Assembly: GCF_046156175.1 (NCBI RefSeq)
Contig: NZ_JAYLVL010000003.1
Span: 186,001 to 250,000, forward strand
DNA length: 64,000 nucleotides
Source of the DNA: Lacisediminihabitans sp046156175
Lineage (GTDB): Bacteria; Actinomycetota; Actinomycetes; Actinomycetales; Microbacteriaceae
Reading direction: 5' to 3'
The position numbers were made by a program, and so were the translations under genes. Below the pieces are notes generated by a model. That model worked only from the letters and a program-made list of their open reading frames with translations. It did no database searches and had not been told where the DNA came from. Positions 8,850 through 18,954 of the stretch are shown in pieces (position 1 is the first letter of the stretch; every line of letters starts with the position of its first letter).

Positions 8850-9589
8850 ACGAGGTCCAGCTCGCCCTCCGCGCCGCGCTCGAGGCGGATGCCCGCGCCG
8901 GCTGACCATTCCAGCAGCGAATCGATGCTCGAGTGGTCGATGGCCGCCTCGCAGAGGATGCGCACGAACTCGCCCTTGCCCTTCTTGTTGAAGTGGTTGA
9001 GGGCTCGTCGTGGACCGGAACCGGAGTCGGAGACGACACGCACGACGGCGCTCGTGGACCCCAGCGGAGCCGGTCCGAGTTCGACATAGCTCTCCGATCG
9101 CAGGTCGAGGATCACTCCGTCGGTGGCGGCGAGCACCGCGGAGATGCGCTCACGCCACAGCTTCTTCAGCTGAAGGTCCGGCAGCTTCGAATCGTGGGAC
9201 AGCCGGTAGGCGGGAATCGGATCGTCGGCACCGAGCAGCCCGAACAGAGCGGAGTGGATGAGCACATGATCCCGGGCGAAGGCCCGGCCGGCGGTCGAAA
9301 GCGTGCCGGCGTCGAGGGCGTCATACAGCACGCCGGTATAGCGGTCGAGGGCGGGAGTGGTGGGCGAGGATCGCAACTGCCGATTGCGAGTCACCTCGAA
9401 CTGCTGGCTGGCACCGAGCTTCAGAGCGGCAGCCATCGCGGCACGATTGCTCGACAGCGCGCGCGTCGCGGCGAGGGCGGAGCGCCGCTGTGCGGTCAGG
9501 GAGGGATGACTCAGCCGCGACAGGTCGAGCCGCGCGTCGTCGTCACCCCCGTCGCGTTTCGTCTCGGAAGGGGGCAGTAGCAACAGCAC
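8843..9589 (-). CDS. yaaA: YaaA-family peroxide-stress protein
   Basis: 248 aa. It begins LLLLPPSETK, the usual start of actinobacterial YaaA (DUF328) proteins, and contains RYTGVLYDALD and LFGLLGADDPIPAYRLSHDSKL, both typical. In E. coli the family lowers free intracellular iron under peroxide stress and has DNA-binding ability; the role here is by homology. An open frame continues upstream, but the GTG at 9587-9589 shares one base with the stop of the kinase gene (TAGTG), giving tight coupling and the expected length. Confidence 0.85.
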   Translation of the reverse strand: MLLLLPPSETKRDGGDDDARLDLSRLSHPSLTAQRRSALAATRALSSNRAAMAAALKLGASQQFEVTRNRQLRSSPTTPALDRYTGVLYDALDAGTLSTAGRAFARDHVLIHSALFGLLGADDPIPAYRLSHDSKLPDLQLKKLWRERISAVLAATDGVILDLRSESYVELGPAPLGSTSAVVRVVSDSGSGPRRALNHFNKKGKGEFVRILCEAAIDHSSIDSLLEWSAGAGIRLERGAEGELDLVV

Positions 9590-10110
9590 TAGCCGGTGAT
9601 GAACGCGAGTGCGGAATCCACGTTCACACCGAGGGGTTGCGCCGAATCCAGCGTGATCCGCGGCACCGCGGCACTGGCACCGGCCCAGGGCAGATACTCG
9701 TCGAGACTCTGCTCGACGGCATGCCAGCTCGGCTCGTTCACGTGCGGAAAACGACGCCCGCGAGCTTCCAGGCGTTCGCGGTGCAGTTCGGGATCGGAAC
9801 AGATGACTTCGATGAAGCGAAGCGTCTCGTCGCGGGACTTGGCCAGCTGCACCCACTGCTCCCGGGCCGGGTCGACTCCGTTGACGGCGTCGACGATCAC
9901 ACTGTGGCCGGACTCGAGAACGAGTGCGGCGATGGTCTCCGCCACCAGGTAGGCGGCGAGTCCCGTCGGCTGGTCGCTGTCGATCCCCGCCTCGAGAATC
10001 GCCGACTCGATCGGATCGACCGAGACCACCGACGCGGAGAGCCTTCCGCCGAGAATCTCGGCGATGGTGCTCTTGCCCGCCGCCGGCAGCCCAGCCATCG
10101 CGATCAGCAT
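9589..10110 (-). CDS. Small P-loop kinase (AAA / zeta-toxin-like fold)
   Basis: 173 aa. Walker A GLPAAGKST is at residues 7-15, followed by an Asp-containing strand (VVSVDPIESAIL) and a lid-like RERLEARGRRFP. The layout is that of small nucleotide or metabolite kinases related to zeta toxin and chloramphenicol phosphotransferase. It lies 9 bases after atpC and overlaps yaaA by one base, so it is probably transcribed from the ATP synthase operon. The substrate is unknown; no antitoxin gene is adjacent, so a toxin role is not supported. Confidence 0.7.
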   Translation of the reverse strand: MLIAMAGLPAAGKSTIAEILGGRLSASVVSVDPIESAILEAGIDSDQPTGLAAYLVAETIAALVLESGHSVIVDAVNGVDPAREQWVQLAKSRDETLRFIEVICSDPELHRERLEARGRRFPHVNEPSWHAVEQSLDEYLPWAGASAAVPRITLDSAQPLGVNVDSALAFITG

Positions 10111-10119
10111 CGGAAGAAG

Positions 10120-10404
10120 TCAGCCCTGGACGAGCGCGGCGTTGCGGGCGACGATCGTGACGGTGTCGTGCTCCACCGAGAGGAAACCATCCTCGGCATT
10201 CGCCCGCACCGCAGCAGATCCCGAGCCTGTGGTGATCCGGACCTCTCCGGCGCTGAGAATCGCCAACAGCGGCTCATGGCCGGGGAGGATACCGATCTCT
10301 CCCTCGGTGGTTCGTGCGACCACCATCGTTGCCGTGCCGGTCCAGACCTCGTGGTCGGCCGACACGACACTCACCTGCAGTTGACGAGCATCAGTCTCGG
10401 CCAT
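10120..10404 (-). CDS. atpC: F1Fo ATP synthase subunit epsilon
   Basis: 94 aa from the ATG at 10404. The open frame extends 33 bases further, but into atpD. The protein is a short epsilon made almost only of the N-terminal beta-sandwich (LQVSVVSADHEVWTGTATMVV, GEIGILPGHEPLLAIL, VRANAEDGFLSVEHDTVTIVA); the C-terminal helical hairpin seen in longer epsilons is largely missing, as is common in actinobacteria. It is the last ATP synthase gene, 2 bases after atpD. Confidence 0.93.
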   Translation of the reverse strand: MAETDARQLQVSVVSADHEVWTGTATMVVARTTEGEIGILPGHEPLLAILSAGEVRITTGSGSAAVRANAEDGFLSVEHDTVTIVARNAALVQG

Positions 10405-10406
10405 TA

Positions 10407-11867
<1,461 letters not shown>

Positions 11868-11910
11868 GTGCTTCTCGATTCTCCTGGGCTTCTTCTGAGC
11901 GCTTCAGCGC

Positions 11911-12810
11911 TTACTTCTTGGGCGAGAGTGCATCGGCGCCGCCGACGATCTCGGAAATCTGCTGGGTGATCTCGGACTGGCGCGCGTTGTTCGCCAGGCG
12001 GGTGAAGGTGGTGATGAGCTTGTCGGCATTGTCGCTCGCCGACTTCATCGCCCGCTGGCGGGCCGCGTGCTCGGATGCGGCGGACTGCAGCATCGCGTTG
12101 AAGATGCGGCTCTCGATATACACCGGAAGCAGGGCATCCAGCACATCATCGACCTCTGGCTCGAACGAGTAGAGCGGCAGCACCTCGTTGTCTTCGGGAG
12201 CTTCGACCCCCTCTACGACCTCGAGTGGCAGCAGTCTCACGACCTCGGGCACCTGGGTCACCACGCTGACGAAGCGGTTGTAGACGATGTGGATCTCGTC
12301 GACCCCGCCCTCGCTCGCCGGCTGGATGAACTTGGCGACAAGAGTCTCGCCGATCTTCTGCGCGGTCTCGAATTCGGGCTTCTCGGTGCCGCCCGTCCAG
12401 ATCTGCTCAGCGGGCCGCTTGCGGAAAGCGAAGTACGCCGCCGCCTTGCGCCCGACGAGGTAGTAGACAACCTCTTTGCCCTGGCTCTGCAGCAGGGTGA
12501 CGAGCTCGTTCGATTCGCGCACGACATTCGTGCTGAACGCACCCGCGAGTCCCCGGTCGGAGGTGAAGAGCACGACAGCGGCGCGCTCGACCTTCTCCGG
12601 CTCGGTGGTGAGGAGGTGATCGACGTTGGAGAAGGTGGCCACAGCCGACACGGCACGAGTGACAGCACGCGAATATGGTCCGGATGCCGCGACCCTCGCC
12701 TGCGCCTTCTGGATGCGTGAGGCCGAGATCAGCTCCATGGCTCGAGTGATCTTCTTGGTCGTCTGGGCAGACTTGATCTTCTGCCGGTAGACCCGAAGTT
12801 GCGCTCCCAT
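11911..12810 (-). CDS. atpG: F1Fo ATP synthase subunit gamma
   Basis: 299 aa central stalk subunit. The N-terminal helix (MGAQLRVYRQKIKSAQTTKKI) and C-terminal helix (SEHAARQRAMKSASDNADKL, then ARQSEITQQISEIVGGADAL) that form the rotor coiled coil are standard, with the Rossmann-like middle in between. It is separated from atpA by a 153-base gap, the largest in the operon, which holds a REP-like element. Confidence 0.97.
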   Translation of the reverse strand: MGAQLRVYRQKIKSAQTTKKITRAMELISASRIQKAQARVAASGPYSRAVTRAVSAVATFSNVDHLLTTEPEKVERAAVVLFTSDRGLAGAFSTNVVRESNELVTLLQSQGKEVVYYLVGRKAAAYFAFRKRPAEQIWTGGTEKPEFETAQKIGETLVAKFIQPASEGGVDEIHIVYNRFVSVVTQVPEVVRLLPLEVVEGVEAPEDNEVLPLYSFEPEVDDVLDALLPVYIESRIFNAMLQSAASEHAARQRAMKSASDNADKLITTFTRLANNARQSEITQQISEIVGGADALSPKK

Positions 12811-12850
12811 GTCCTATTACTTTCTTCTCGTCTTACTTCAGTTTGTGTAG

Positions 12851-12937
12851 TGGTGGTCGAGTGGGGCTCTCAGCGCCCGTATCGAGACCCGTACGTGTCG
12901 AGACCCGTTCGTATCGAGACCGTGATCTCGATGCGAG
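12851..12937. repeat. REP-like palindromic intergenic element in the atp operon
   Basis: The atpA-atpG gap contains GTGGTCGAGTGGGG, then CGTATCGAGACCCGT, a variant TGTCGAGACCCGT, and CGTATCGAGACC, followed by ATCTCGATGCGAG. The three copies of TCGAGACC and the opposing GGTCGAG can fold into hairpins. GTGGTCGAG...GTATCGAGACC sequences are, to my knowledge, abundant dispersed intergenic repeats in Microbacteriaceae; no second full copy was seen in this window. Confidence 0.6.
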
Positions 12938-12963
12938 CCCGGGGCCCTACCCGATCACCGGAC

Positions 12964-14601
12964 TTAGCGCTTCTGCTTGACGATCTGCTCCTGGGCGATG
13001 TTCTCGGGCTCGATTGCCTCGAACTCCTCGTGGCCGACCGATGCGAGCGGCTTGCCCTCGCCGGTCTGGAACTCGAGCTTGAACTTGTCCACGCCCTCGT
13101 CGAGAGCCTTGACGGTGTCGTCATCCAGCACGTTCGTGGCCTTCAGCTTCGACAGCACCTCGGTGTTGCGACCCAGGTAATCGAGCAGCTCGCGTTCGAA
13201 GCGCAGCACGTCTTCGACAGCCACCTCGTCGAGCTTGCCGTTGGTTCCGGCCCAGATCGAGACGACCTGCTCCTCGACGGGGTACGGCGAGTACTGCGGC
13301 TGGCGCAGAAGCTCGGTGAGGCGCGCTCCACGGGCGAGCTGGCGGCGGCTGGTCGGGTCGAGGTCGGATGCGAACATCGCGAAGGCCTCGAGCGAGCGGT
13401 ACTGCGCGAGCTCGAGCTTCAGCGTGCCGGAGACCTTCTTGATCGACTTGACCTGGGCATCACCACCGACTCGCGAGACCGAGATTCCCACGTCGACCGC
13501 GGGGCGCTGGTTGGCGTTGAAGAGGTCGGACTGCAGGAAGATCTGTCCGTCGGTGATCGAGATCACGTTGGTCGGGATGTATGCCGAGACGTCGTTGGCC
13601 TTGGTCTCGATGATCGGAAGACCGGTCATGGATCCCGCGCCGAGCTCATCGGAGAGCTTGGCGCAACGCTCGAGCAGACGGGAGTGCAGGTAGAACACGT
13701 CGCCGGGGTACGCCTCGCGCCCCGGGGGACGACGCAGAAGCAGCGATACGGCGCGGTAGGCCTCGGCCTGCTTGGAGAGGTCGTCGAAGATGATCAGCAC
13801 GTGCTTGCCGCCGTACATCCAGTGCTGGCCGATGGCCGAGCCGGTGTAGGGGGCGAGGTACTTGAAGCCGGCGGGGTCTGAGGCCGGGGACGCCACGATC
13901 GTGGTGTACTCCATGGCTCCGGCATCCTCGAGCGCGCCCTTCACCGAAGCGATGGTCGAGCCCTTCTGCCCGATGGCGACGTAGATGCAGCGAACCTGCT
14001 TTGTGGTGTCGCCCGACTCCCAGTTGGCCTTCTGGTTGATGATCGTGTCGATCGCGATGGCCGTCTTACCGGTCTGGCGGTCGCCGATGATGAGCTGGCG
14101 CTGGCCGCGACCGATCGGGATCATGGCGTCGATGGCCTTGATGCCGGTCTGCATCGGCTCGTGGACGCTCTTGCGCTGCATGACGCCGGGAGCCTGGAGC
14201 TCGAGGGCACGACGGCTCTCGCCCTTGATCTCGCCGAGACCGTCGATCGGGGCGCCGAGGGGGTCGACGACGCGACCGAGGTAGGCATCACCGACGGGGA
14301 CGGAGAGCACCTCTCCGGTGCGGGTGACCTCGAGGCCCTCGACGATGCCGCCGAACTCGCCGAGCACGATGACACCGATCTCGTTCTCGTCCAGGTTCTG
14401 GGCGAGGCCGAGGGTGCCGTCGGCGAACTTGATGAGCTCGTTCGCCATGACGCCGGGAAGACCCTGCACGTGGGCGATCCCATCGGCTGCGTCGATGACG
14501 TAACCGACCTCTGTCGTCGAGGCGGACGCGGGGTCGTAGGCCTTGACGAAGTCCTTGAGCGCGTCGCGGATCTCATCCGGGCTGATCGTGAGGTCTGCCA
14601 T
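12964..14601 (-). CDS. atpA: F1Fo ATP synthase subunit alpha
   Basis: 545 aa regulatory/catalytic-interface subunit. Seen are the Walker A GDRQTGKTA, the VSRVGGDAQVKSIKKVSGTLK arginine-finger region, and QSDLFNANQRPAVDVGISVSRVGG. The C-terminal extension beyond the usual 505-515 residues is charged, as in other actinobacteria. It starts 66 bases after atpH. Confidence 0.98.
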   Translation of the reverse strand: MADLTISPDEIRDALKDFVKAYDPASASTTEVGYVIDAADGIAHVQGLPGVMANELIKFADGTLGLAQNLDENEIGVIVLGEFGGIVEGLEVTRTGEVLSVPVGDAYLGRVVDPLGAPIDGLGEIKGESRRALELQAPGVMQRKSVHEPMQTGIKAIDAMIPIGRGQRQLIIGDRQTGKTAIAIDTIINQKANWESGDTTKQVRCIYVAIGQKGSTIASVKGALEDAGAMEYTTIVASPASDPAGFKYLAPYTGSAIGQHWMYGGKHVLIIFDDLSKQAEAYRAVSLLLRRPPGREAYPGDVFYLHSRLLERCAKLSDELGAGSMTGLPIIETKANDVSAYIPTNVISITDGQIFLQSDLFNANQRPAVDVGISVSRVGGDAQVKSIKKVSGTLKLELAQYRSLEAFAMFASDLDPTSRRQLARGARLTELLRQPQYSPYPVEEQVVSIWAGTNGKLDEVAVEDVLRFERELLDYLGRNTEVLSKLKATNVLDDDTVKALDEGVDKFKLEFQTGEGKPLASVGHEEFEAIEPENIAQEQIVKQKR

Positions 14602-14667
14602 TTCCGTTGTTTCCTTGTCTTCGCGAAGCCCAACGGCTTCGGGGGGTCTGTGTGGGGAGAGGGTTCG

Positions 14668-15462
14668 CTATCCGGCGAGCTGGAGCCGGAGATCCTTGAT
14701 CTTCGATGCGACGCTGTCGTCGATGACCGTGTCGCCGACCTGCACGCGGAGCCCGCCGATGAGGGCTGGATCGACGACCAGGTTGAACTTGAGCGCTCGG
14801 CCGAACTTGACGGCGAGACCCTTCTGCAGTCGCTCGAGCTGCACCGCCCGAATCGGAGTCGCGCTGGTGATGATGGCGACCGCGAGTCCGGACTGGTCAG
14901 CGACGATGGATGCTGCGGTGCGCAGCAACTCGCCGATACGACGGCCACGGGGCTGCTGCATCAGGTGGCGGACGATCGCGAGTGTCTGAGCGGAGACCTT
15001 CTTCGCGAGAAGTGCCTCGACGAGCGCCACCTTCGACTCCGGGGTTCCGAGCTTGCTGCTCACCGCGAGTTCGAGCTCGGAGTTCGACGAGACCGCCGTG
15101 CCGAATGCGAACAGCTCCGCATCGATGTTCACGGTCGCCGGCGCAGAGTCCGCCGCCGCGCGCAGCCCGAGTTCTTCGATACCCGCGAGCAGGTCCTCCG
15201 AGTCGGACCAGCGGTGCGAGACCGCCGTGCCGAGCAGCCGAAGGGTCACCGGACTGAGGTTGGTGCCGAACACCGCCGCGAGGATGGACTGCTTGTCCGC
15301 AGCACCCGTCGCCGTGTCCGTGAGCATCGAGATGAGCTGCGCCGAGCCGCCGATGATCCGGCCGGCCGAGAACAGTTCATCGGCAGTGGCCAGGTCGGCC
15401 GAGCCCATGGACGAAAGTTCCGCCCGTGAGGCGGCGAGAGCTTCCCTGGTCGCTGATCCCAT
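14668..15462 (-). CDS. atpH: F1Fo ATP synthase subunit delta
   Basis: 264 aa. Delta-family features are the helical N-terminal domain and the C-terminal GLRVQVGDTVIDDSVASKIKDLRLQL, which is the diagnostic end of OSCP/delta. It is longer than the 180-aa E. coli subunit, which fits actinobacteria. It begins 2 bases after atpF, with a likely shared ribosome site. Confidence 0.95.
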   Translation of the reverse strand: MGSATREALAASRAELSSMGSADLATADELFSAGRIIGGSAQLISMLTDTATGAADKQSILAAVFGTNLSPVTLRLLGTAVSHRWSDSEDLLAGIEELGLRAAADSAPATVNIDAELFAFGTAVSSNSELELAVSSKLGTPESKVALVEALLAKKVSAQTLAIVRHLMQQPRGRRIGELLRTAASIVADQSGLAVAIITSATPIRAVQLERLQKGLAVKFGRALKFNLVVDPALIGGLRVQVGDTVIDDSVASKIKDLRLQLAG

Positions 15463-15464
15463 GC

Positions 15465-16028
15465 TCAGTTCACCGACTCCGGCTTGGCTGCCGCTTCTGA
15501 CTTCTCGAGATCTGCGAGGAACTGGTCGACCAGGTTCGCCGCGTTCTTGTCGTCGGACAGGCTCTGCCCGATGACGCCGGAGGCGAGGTCGATCGCGAGG
15601 GATCCGACCTCGGAGCGGAGGGAGACGAGCGCAGACTGGCGCTCCGCTTCGATCGTCGCCTGCGCGTTGACCGTGATGCGGGCCGCATCCGCGGATGCCT
15701 GCTCCTTGAGCTCGTTCAGGATCTTGGTGCCATCCTGACGGGCCTGGTCGCGGATCTTCGCGGCCTCTGCGCGTGCTTCTGCCAGCTGCTCGTTGTACTT
15801 CTCGAGAGCTGCTGCCGCTTCGGCCTGGGCGTTCTCGGCCTTCTTGATGCCACCTTCGATGAGCTCGGCGCGTGCGTCGAGCGTCTTCTGCACGTTCGGC
15901 AGGATCTTCTTCCAGAAGAAGATGAACAGCACGATGAAGCAGAGTGCCGACCAGATGATGTCCGGAAGACTCGGAATGAGCGGATTGTGATCCGCCTCCG
16001 CAGCCGCCGCGAGAAGAAGGGGTTTCAT
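15465..16028 (-). CDS. atpF: F1Fo ATP synthase subunit b
   Basis: 187 aa peripheral stalk subunit. One membrane helix (about residues 22-42, DIIWSALCFIVLFIFFWKKI) is followed by a long Ala/Glu/Arg-rich amphipathic helix that dimerises. The gene is 2 bases from atpE and 2 bases from atpH. Confidence 0.96.
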   Translation of the reverse strand: MKPLLLAAAAEADHNPLIPSLPDIIWSALCFIVLFIFFWKKILPNVQKTLDARAELIEGGIKKAENAQAEAAAALEKYNEQLAEARAEAAKIRDQARQDGTKILNELKEQASADAARITVNAQATIEAERQSALVSLRSEVGSLAIDLASGVIGQSLSDDKNAANLVDQFLADLEKSEAAAKPESVN

Positions 16029-16030
16029 GA

Positions 16031-16270
16031 CTACTGTCCGGTGGTGAAGATGAAGTACGTTGCGATACCGATGAAGGCGAGTGCCTCGGTGAAGGCGATA
16101 CCGATGTACATCAGCACGGTCAGGCGACCCTGGAGCTCAGGCTGGCGCGCGACGGACTCGATCGTCTTTCCGACGACGATTCCGACTCCGATTGCCGGGC
16201 CGATTGCTGCGAGGCCATAGCCGATCGTCGCGATGTTTCCGCTGAGTGCGGCGACGGTAGTGGTGTCCAC
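16031..16270 (-). CDS. atpE: F1Fo ATP synthase subunit c
   Basis: 79 aa hairpin of two membrane helices forming the rotor ring. The Gly-rich first helix (ATIGYGLAAIGPAIGVGIVVG), the polar loop ARQPELQGRL and the second helix with the ion-carrying Glu (IGIAFTEALAFIGIATYF) are clear. The residue set around the Glu looks proton-type rather than sodium-type. Confidence 0.97.
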   Translation of the reverse strand: MDTTTVAALSGNIATIGYGLAAIGPAIGVGIVVGKTIESVARQPELQGRLTVLMYIGIAFTEALAFIGIATYFIFTTGQ

Positions 16271-16354
16271 GTTGTGTGTTTCCTTCCGTGATGGTGCGAG
16301 GGGCGGTTGCCCGACTCGCGTCGTGCTAGGTCGTTACTGGTCAGTCAGGTTGGG

Positions 16355-17176
16355 TCAGTGCTCATCTGCCAGCGCGAGCTGGAGATAGACGGCCGTCAGG
16401 ATGGTGAAGACATAGGCCTGCAGCACGATGACCAGGAGTTCGAGCACCGTGAAGGCCAGCCCGAAAGCGATCGTTCCGATGCCGAAGAGCTTGTACAGTC
16501 CGTTCGCCTCGAAGAAGAAGAACGAGGTGGCGAGGAAGAACAGAACGAGCAGCAGATGGCCGACGATCATGTTCATCAGGAGTCGAAGGGTGTGGGTGAC
16601 CGGTCGAACGATGAAGGTCGAGATCAGTTCGATCGGAGTAACGATGATGTACAGCGGCCACGGCACACCGGGCGGGAACAGCGCGTTGCGCAGGAACTTC
16701 CCGGGGTGCTTCCTCAGTCCGGCGATTATCCAGGTGAAGTAGGCGATGGCAGCGAGCAGCAGCGGCACACCGATCACCGAGGTGCCGGCGATGTTGACGA
16801 AGGGCACAACCCCGGTGAAGTTCATCGCCAGGATCATGAAGAAGAAGGTCATGAGCAGCGGAAGGAACCGGCGACCGTCCTTCTTGCCGAGCAGGTCTTC
16901 GGCGATGCCGACGCGCACGAAGTCGGTGCCGAATTCGAGCACGCTCTGCCAGCGAGTCGGAACGACCTTGAGCGATCGCGTCAACAGCGAGAAGACCACG
17001 ATGACGATGACCGTGGTGATGATGCGCACGAGCATGACCCGGTTGAGCTCGAAGGGGGTACCCGCGAACGCGATGATCGGCGGGAAGAACTCACCGATAC
17101 TGGGCCCGACGAAGCTACCGCCGCCGTCGCCTTCGCTGGCGAGTGGGAGGATGAGATTAAGTGCGTGGGGTAGCAG
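16355..17176 (-). CDS. atpB: F1Fo ATP synthase subunit a, probable CTG start
   Basis: Membrane proton-channel subunit. The essential Arg region (LLMNMIVGHLLLVLFFLA) and C-terminal helices are present. The first ATG/GTG/TTG in frame is at 17035, giving 226 aa, but the conserved N-terminal motif (FVGPSIGEFFPP, then GTPFELNRV) is encoded upstream in the same frame with no ATG, GTG or TTG back to an in-frame TGA at 17204-17206. A CTG at 17174-17176 is preceded by GGAG with 6-base spacing and gives 273 aa, the normal length; it is adopted here. A further in-frame ATG at 17234-17236 opens only a 10-codon peptide before that TGA. A sequencing or nonsense error is the alternative. Confidence 0.85.
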   Translation of the reverse strand: MLPHALNLILPLASEGDGGGSFVGPSIGEFFPPIIAFAGTPFELNRVMLVRIITTVIVIVVFSLLTRSLKVVPTRWQSVLEFGTDFVRVGIAEDLLGKKDGRRFLPLLMTFFFMILAMNFTGVVPFVNIAGTSVIGVPLLLAAIAYFTWIIAGLRKHPGKFLRNALFPPGVPWPLYIIVTPIELISTFIVRPVTHTLRLLMNMIVGHLLLVLFFLATSFFFFEANGLYKLFGIGTIAFGLAFTVLELLVIVLQAYVFTILTAVYLQLALADEH

Positions 17177-17269
17177 CGCTAACTCCAGAATCGGGGCGTG
17201 TAGTCACGCGGCGAGAAGAAGGGGGGCGTTCGTCATAACTCTATCAAGAGAATGGGGCCAGCCGAACCT

Positions 17270-17728
17270 CTACTGCTGTCGGTCGGCGGTTGCGGCGGCA
17301 TCCGTGGGCAGGCTGACGTCGCTGACATAGGGCATTCGCGAGCGCGCGATAACCACCACATCCACGACGAGGGTCCCGATCACGGCGACCACCACGGTGA
17401 GGAACAGTACCTGGGTCTGGATCCACGGCTGGTCCTTGAGAAGAACGATCAACACGATGAAGACGATCAGTTTGACGAGCCACGCACCCATCACGATCCC
17501 GAAGAAGGCGACGCTCAGCAGGTCGCCCTTCGCGACCTTCGTGGCAAGGACGATGCTCGCTGTCGTGATGCCGAGAAAGACGACGGCCATCACCGTGCCG
17601 ATGAGCGCGCTGACGAGGCCGATTCCCCCGGCGAAGATGAGTCCGACGACCGAACCGACCACCGCGATGGCGAGCGCGAGGATACCGCCGTAGGCCAGGA
17701 TCCGCTTGAGGATGGGAATCGCGCTCAT
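17270..17728 (-). CDS. Membrane protein at the atpI position
   Basis: 152 aa, four predicted hydrophobic segments (about 10-32, 35-60, 73-98, 105-128) and a polar C-terminal tail. Position directly before atpB is that of atpI, whose product assists c-ring assembly or Mg uptake in other bacteria. Sequence identity to AtpI is not evident, so the function rests on context. It overlaps wecA by 4 bases. Confidence 0.75.
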   Translation of the reverse strand: MSAIPILKRILAYGGILALAIAVVGSVVGLIFAGGIGLVSALIGTVMAVVFLGITTASIVLATKVAKGDLLSVAFFGIVMGAWLVKLIVFIVLIVLLKDQPWIQTQVLFLTVVVAVIGTLVVDVVVIARSRMPYVSDVSLPTDAAATADRQQ

Positions 17729-18954
17729 GATGCTTCCTTCGTGGGGGTGTCGGTGGGTGCAGCGTCATAGGCCGCCTCATCGAGGGGGTCGAACCGGGAT
17801 GCGGCCGCCTCGGCGTCGTTGTCTGCACTGGCGAGTTGAACGGAGGCCTCGACGGACTTGCGGCGGGTGAGGGGCGCCAGAGTGAAGGCTGTGCAGATGA
17901 CGAGGCCGACGATGATGAACAGCACGCCCCAGATGGCGTCGAAGAACATGAAGAGCAGGCATCCGATCGACACCACTGCGGTCCAGGAGTAGAAGATCAA
18001 CACCGCATGGATGTCTGAATGGCCCATATCCAGCAACCGGTGATGGAGGTGCTTGCGGTCGGCGCTGAAGGGCGACTTTCCCGCCCGAAGGCGGCGGAAG
18101 ATCGCGAGAGCGAAGTCGAGCAGCGGAATGATCAGGATGGCGAGGGGAAGCAGGATCGGGATGAACGCGGGCACGAGCTGCTTGGTGAACTGCAGTGCGG
18201 CGAGATCGACCTGACCGGTGACGGAGATCGCGGAAGTCGCCATCAGCAGGCCGACGAGGAGCGCCCCGGCATCCCCCATGAACAGCTTGGCCGGGTGCCA
18301 GTTCAGCGGAAGGAAGCCGACGCAGGCTCCGATCAGAACCGCCGAGATGAGCAGCGCGAGATTGAAGTATTCCGCTGCCGCACTGCGGGTCACGAGGATG
18401 TAGCTGTAGATGAAGAAGGCACCGTTGGCGATGATCGCGACTCCGGCGACCAGGCCGTCCAGCCCGTCGATGAAGTTGATGGCGTTCATCACGAGCACGA
18501 TCGCGAAGACCGTGATGATCAGCCCTGTGTAGGAGGAGAGAACGACAACGCCCCCGACGATCGGGAGCGTGGTCAGCTGCACGCCCTGCCAGGCGAGGAG
18601 CCCGGCGGCGATGATCTGCCCGGCGAGTTTGGTGACCCAGTCGAGATCCCAGATGTCGTCGGCGACACCGATGAGTACGATGATGAGCGCCGATCCGAGG
18701 ATCGCGAAGATCGGACCCGGTTTGGCGAAGATGAGGTGGAACTGGGGCAGCTGGGACGCCACCCCGAAGGCGGTGAGGATACCGATGAACATGGCGATAC
18801 CCCCGAGGCGCGGTGTCGGGCGCTTGTGTACGTCCCGGTCGCGGATGGCGGGATAGAGCCGGTATTTCATGCCCAGCCTCGCGACCGCTGTCGCGAGCAC
18901 GAACGTCACCACGGCGGAGAGACCGCCGGCGGCGACGTAGATGATGAATCTCAC
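17725..18954 (-). CDS. wecA: Polyprenyl-phosphate GlcNAc-1-phosphate transferase (WecA/Rfe type)
   Basis: 409 aa, about eleven membrane helices. It moves a sugar-1-phosphate from a UDP-sugar to a polyprenyl phosphate carrier, the first step in wall glycopolymer or arabinogalactan-type linkage. Motifs are RDVHKRPTPRLGG, GVADDIWDLD (Mg-binding Asp pair), NFIDGLDGL and FMGDAGALLVG, all typical of the WecA/MraY superfamily, followed by the basic cytoplasmic loop with KHLHHRLLDMGHS. The start is GTG inside the tsaC stop (GTGA). Charged C-terminal tail of about 50 residues is variable. Confidence 0.92.
   Translation of the reverse strand: MRFIIYVAAGGLSAVVTFVLATAVARLGMKYRLYPAIRDRDVHKRPTPRLGGIAMFIGILTAFGVASQLPQFHLIFAKPGPIFAILGSALIIVLIGVADDIWDLDWVTKLAGQIIAAGLLAWQGVQLTTLPIVGGVVVLSSYTGLIITVFAIVLVMNAINFIDGLDGLVAGVAIIANGAFFIYSYILVTRSAAAEYFNLALLISAVLIGACVGFLPLNWHPAKLFMGDAGALLVGLLMATSAISVTGQVDLAALQFTKQLVPAFIPILLPLAILIIPLLDFALAIFRRLRAGKSPFSADRKHLHHRLLDMGHSDIHAVLIFYSWTAVVSIGCLLFMFFDAIWGVLFIIVGLVICTAFTLAPLTRRKSVEASVQLASADNDAEAAASRFDPLDEAAYDAAPTDTPTKEAS

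Noticed and set aside
9589..10110. Zeta-type toxin of a toxin-antitoxin system
   Set aside because: P-loop kinase fold is compatible, but there is no antitoxin gene; the neighbours are atpC and yaaA.
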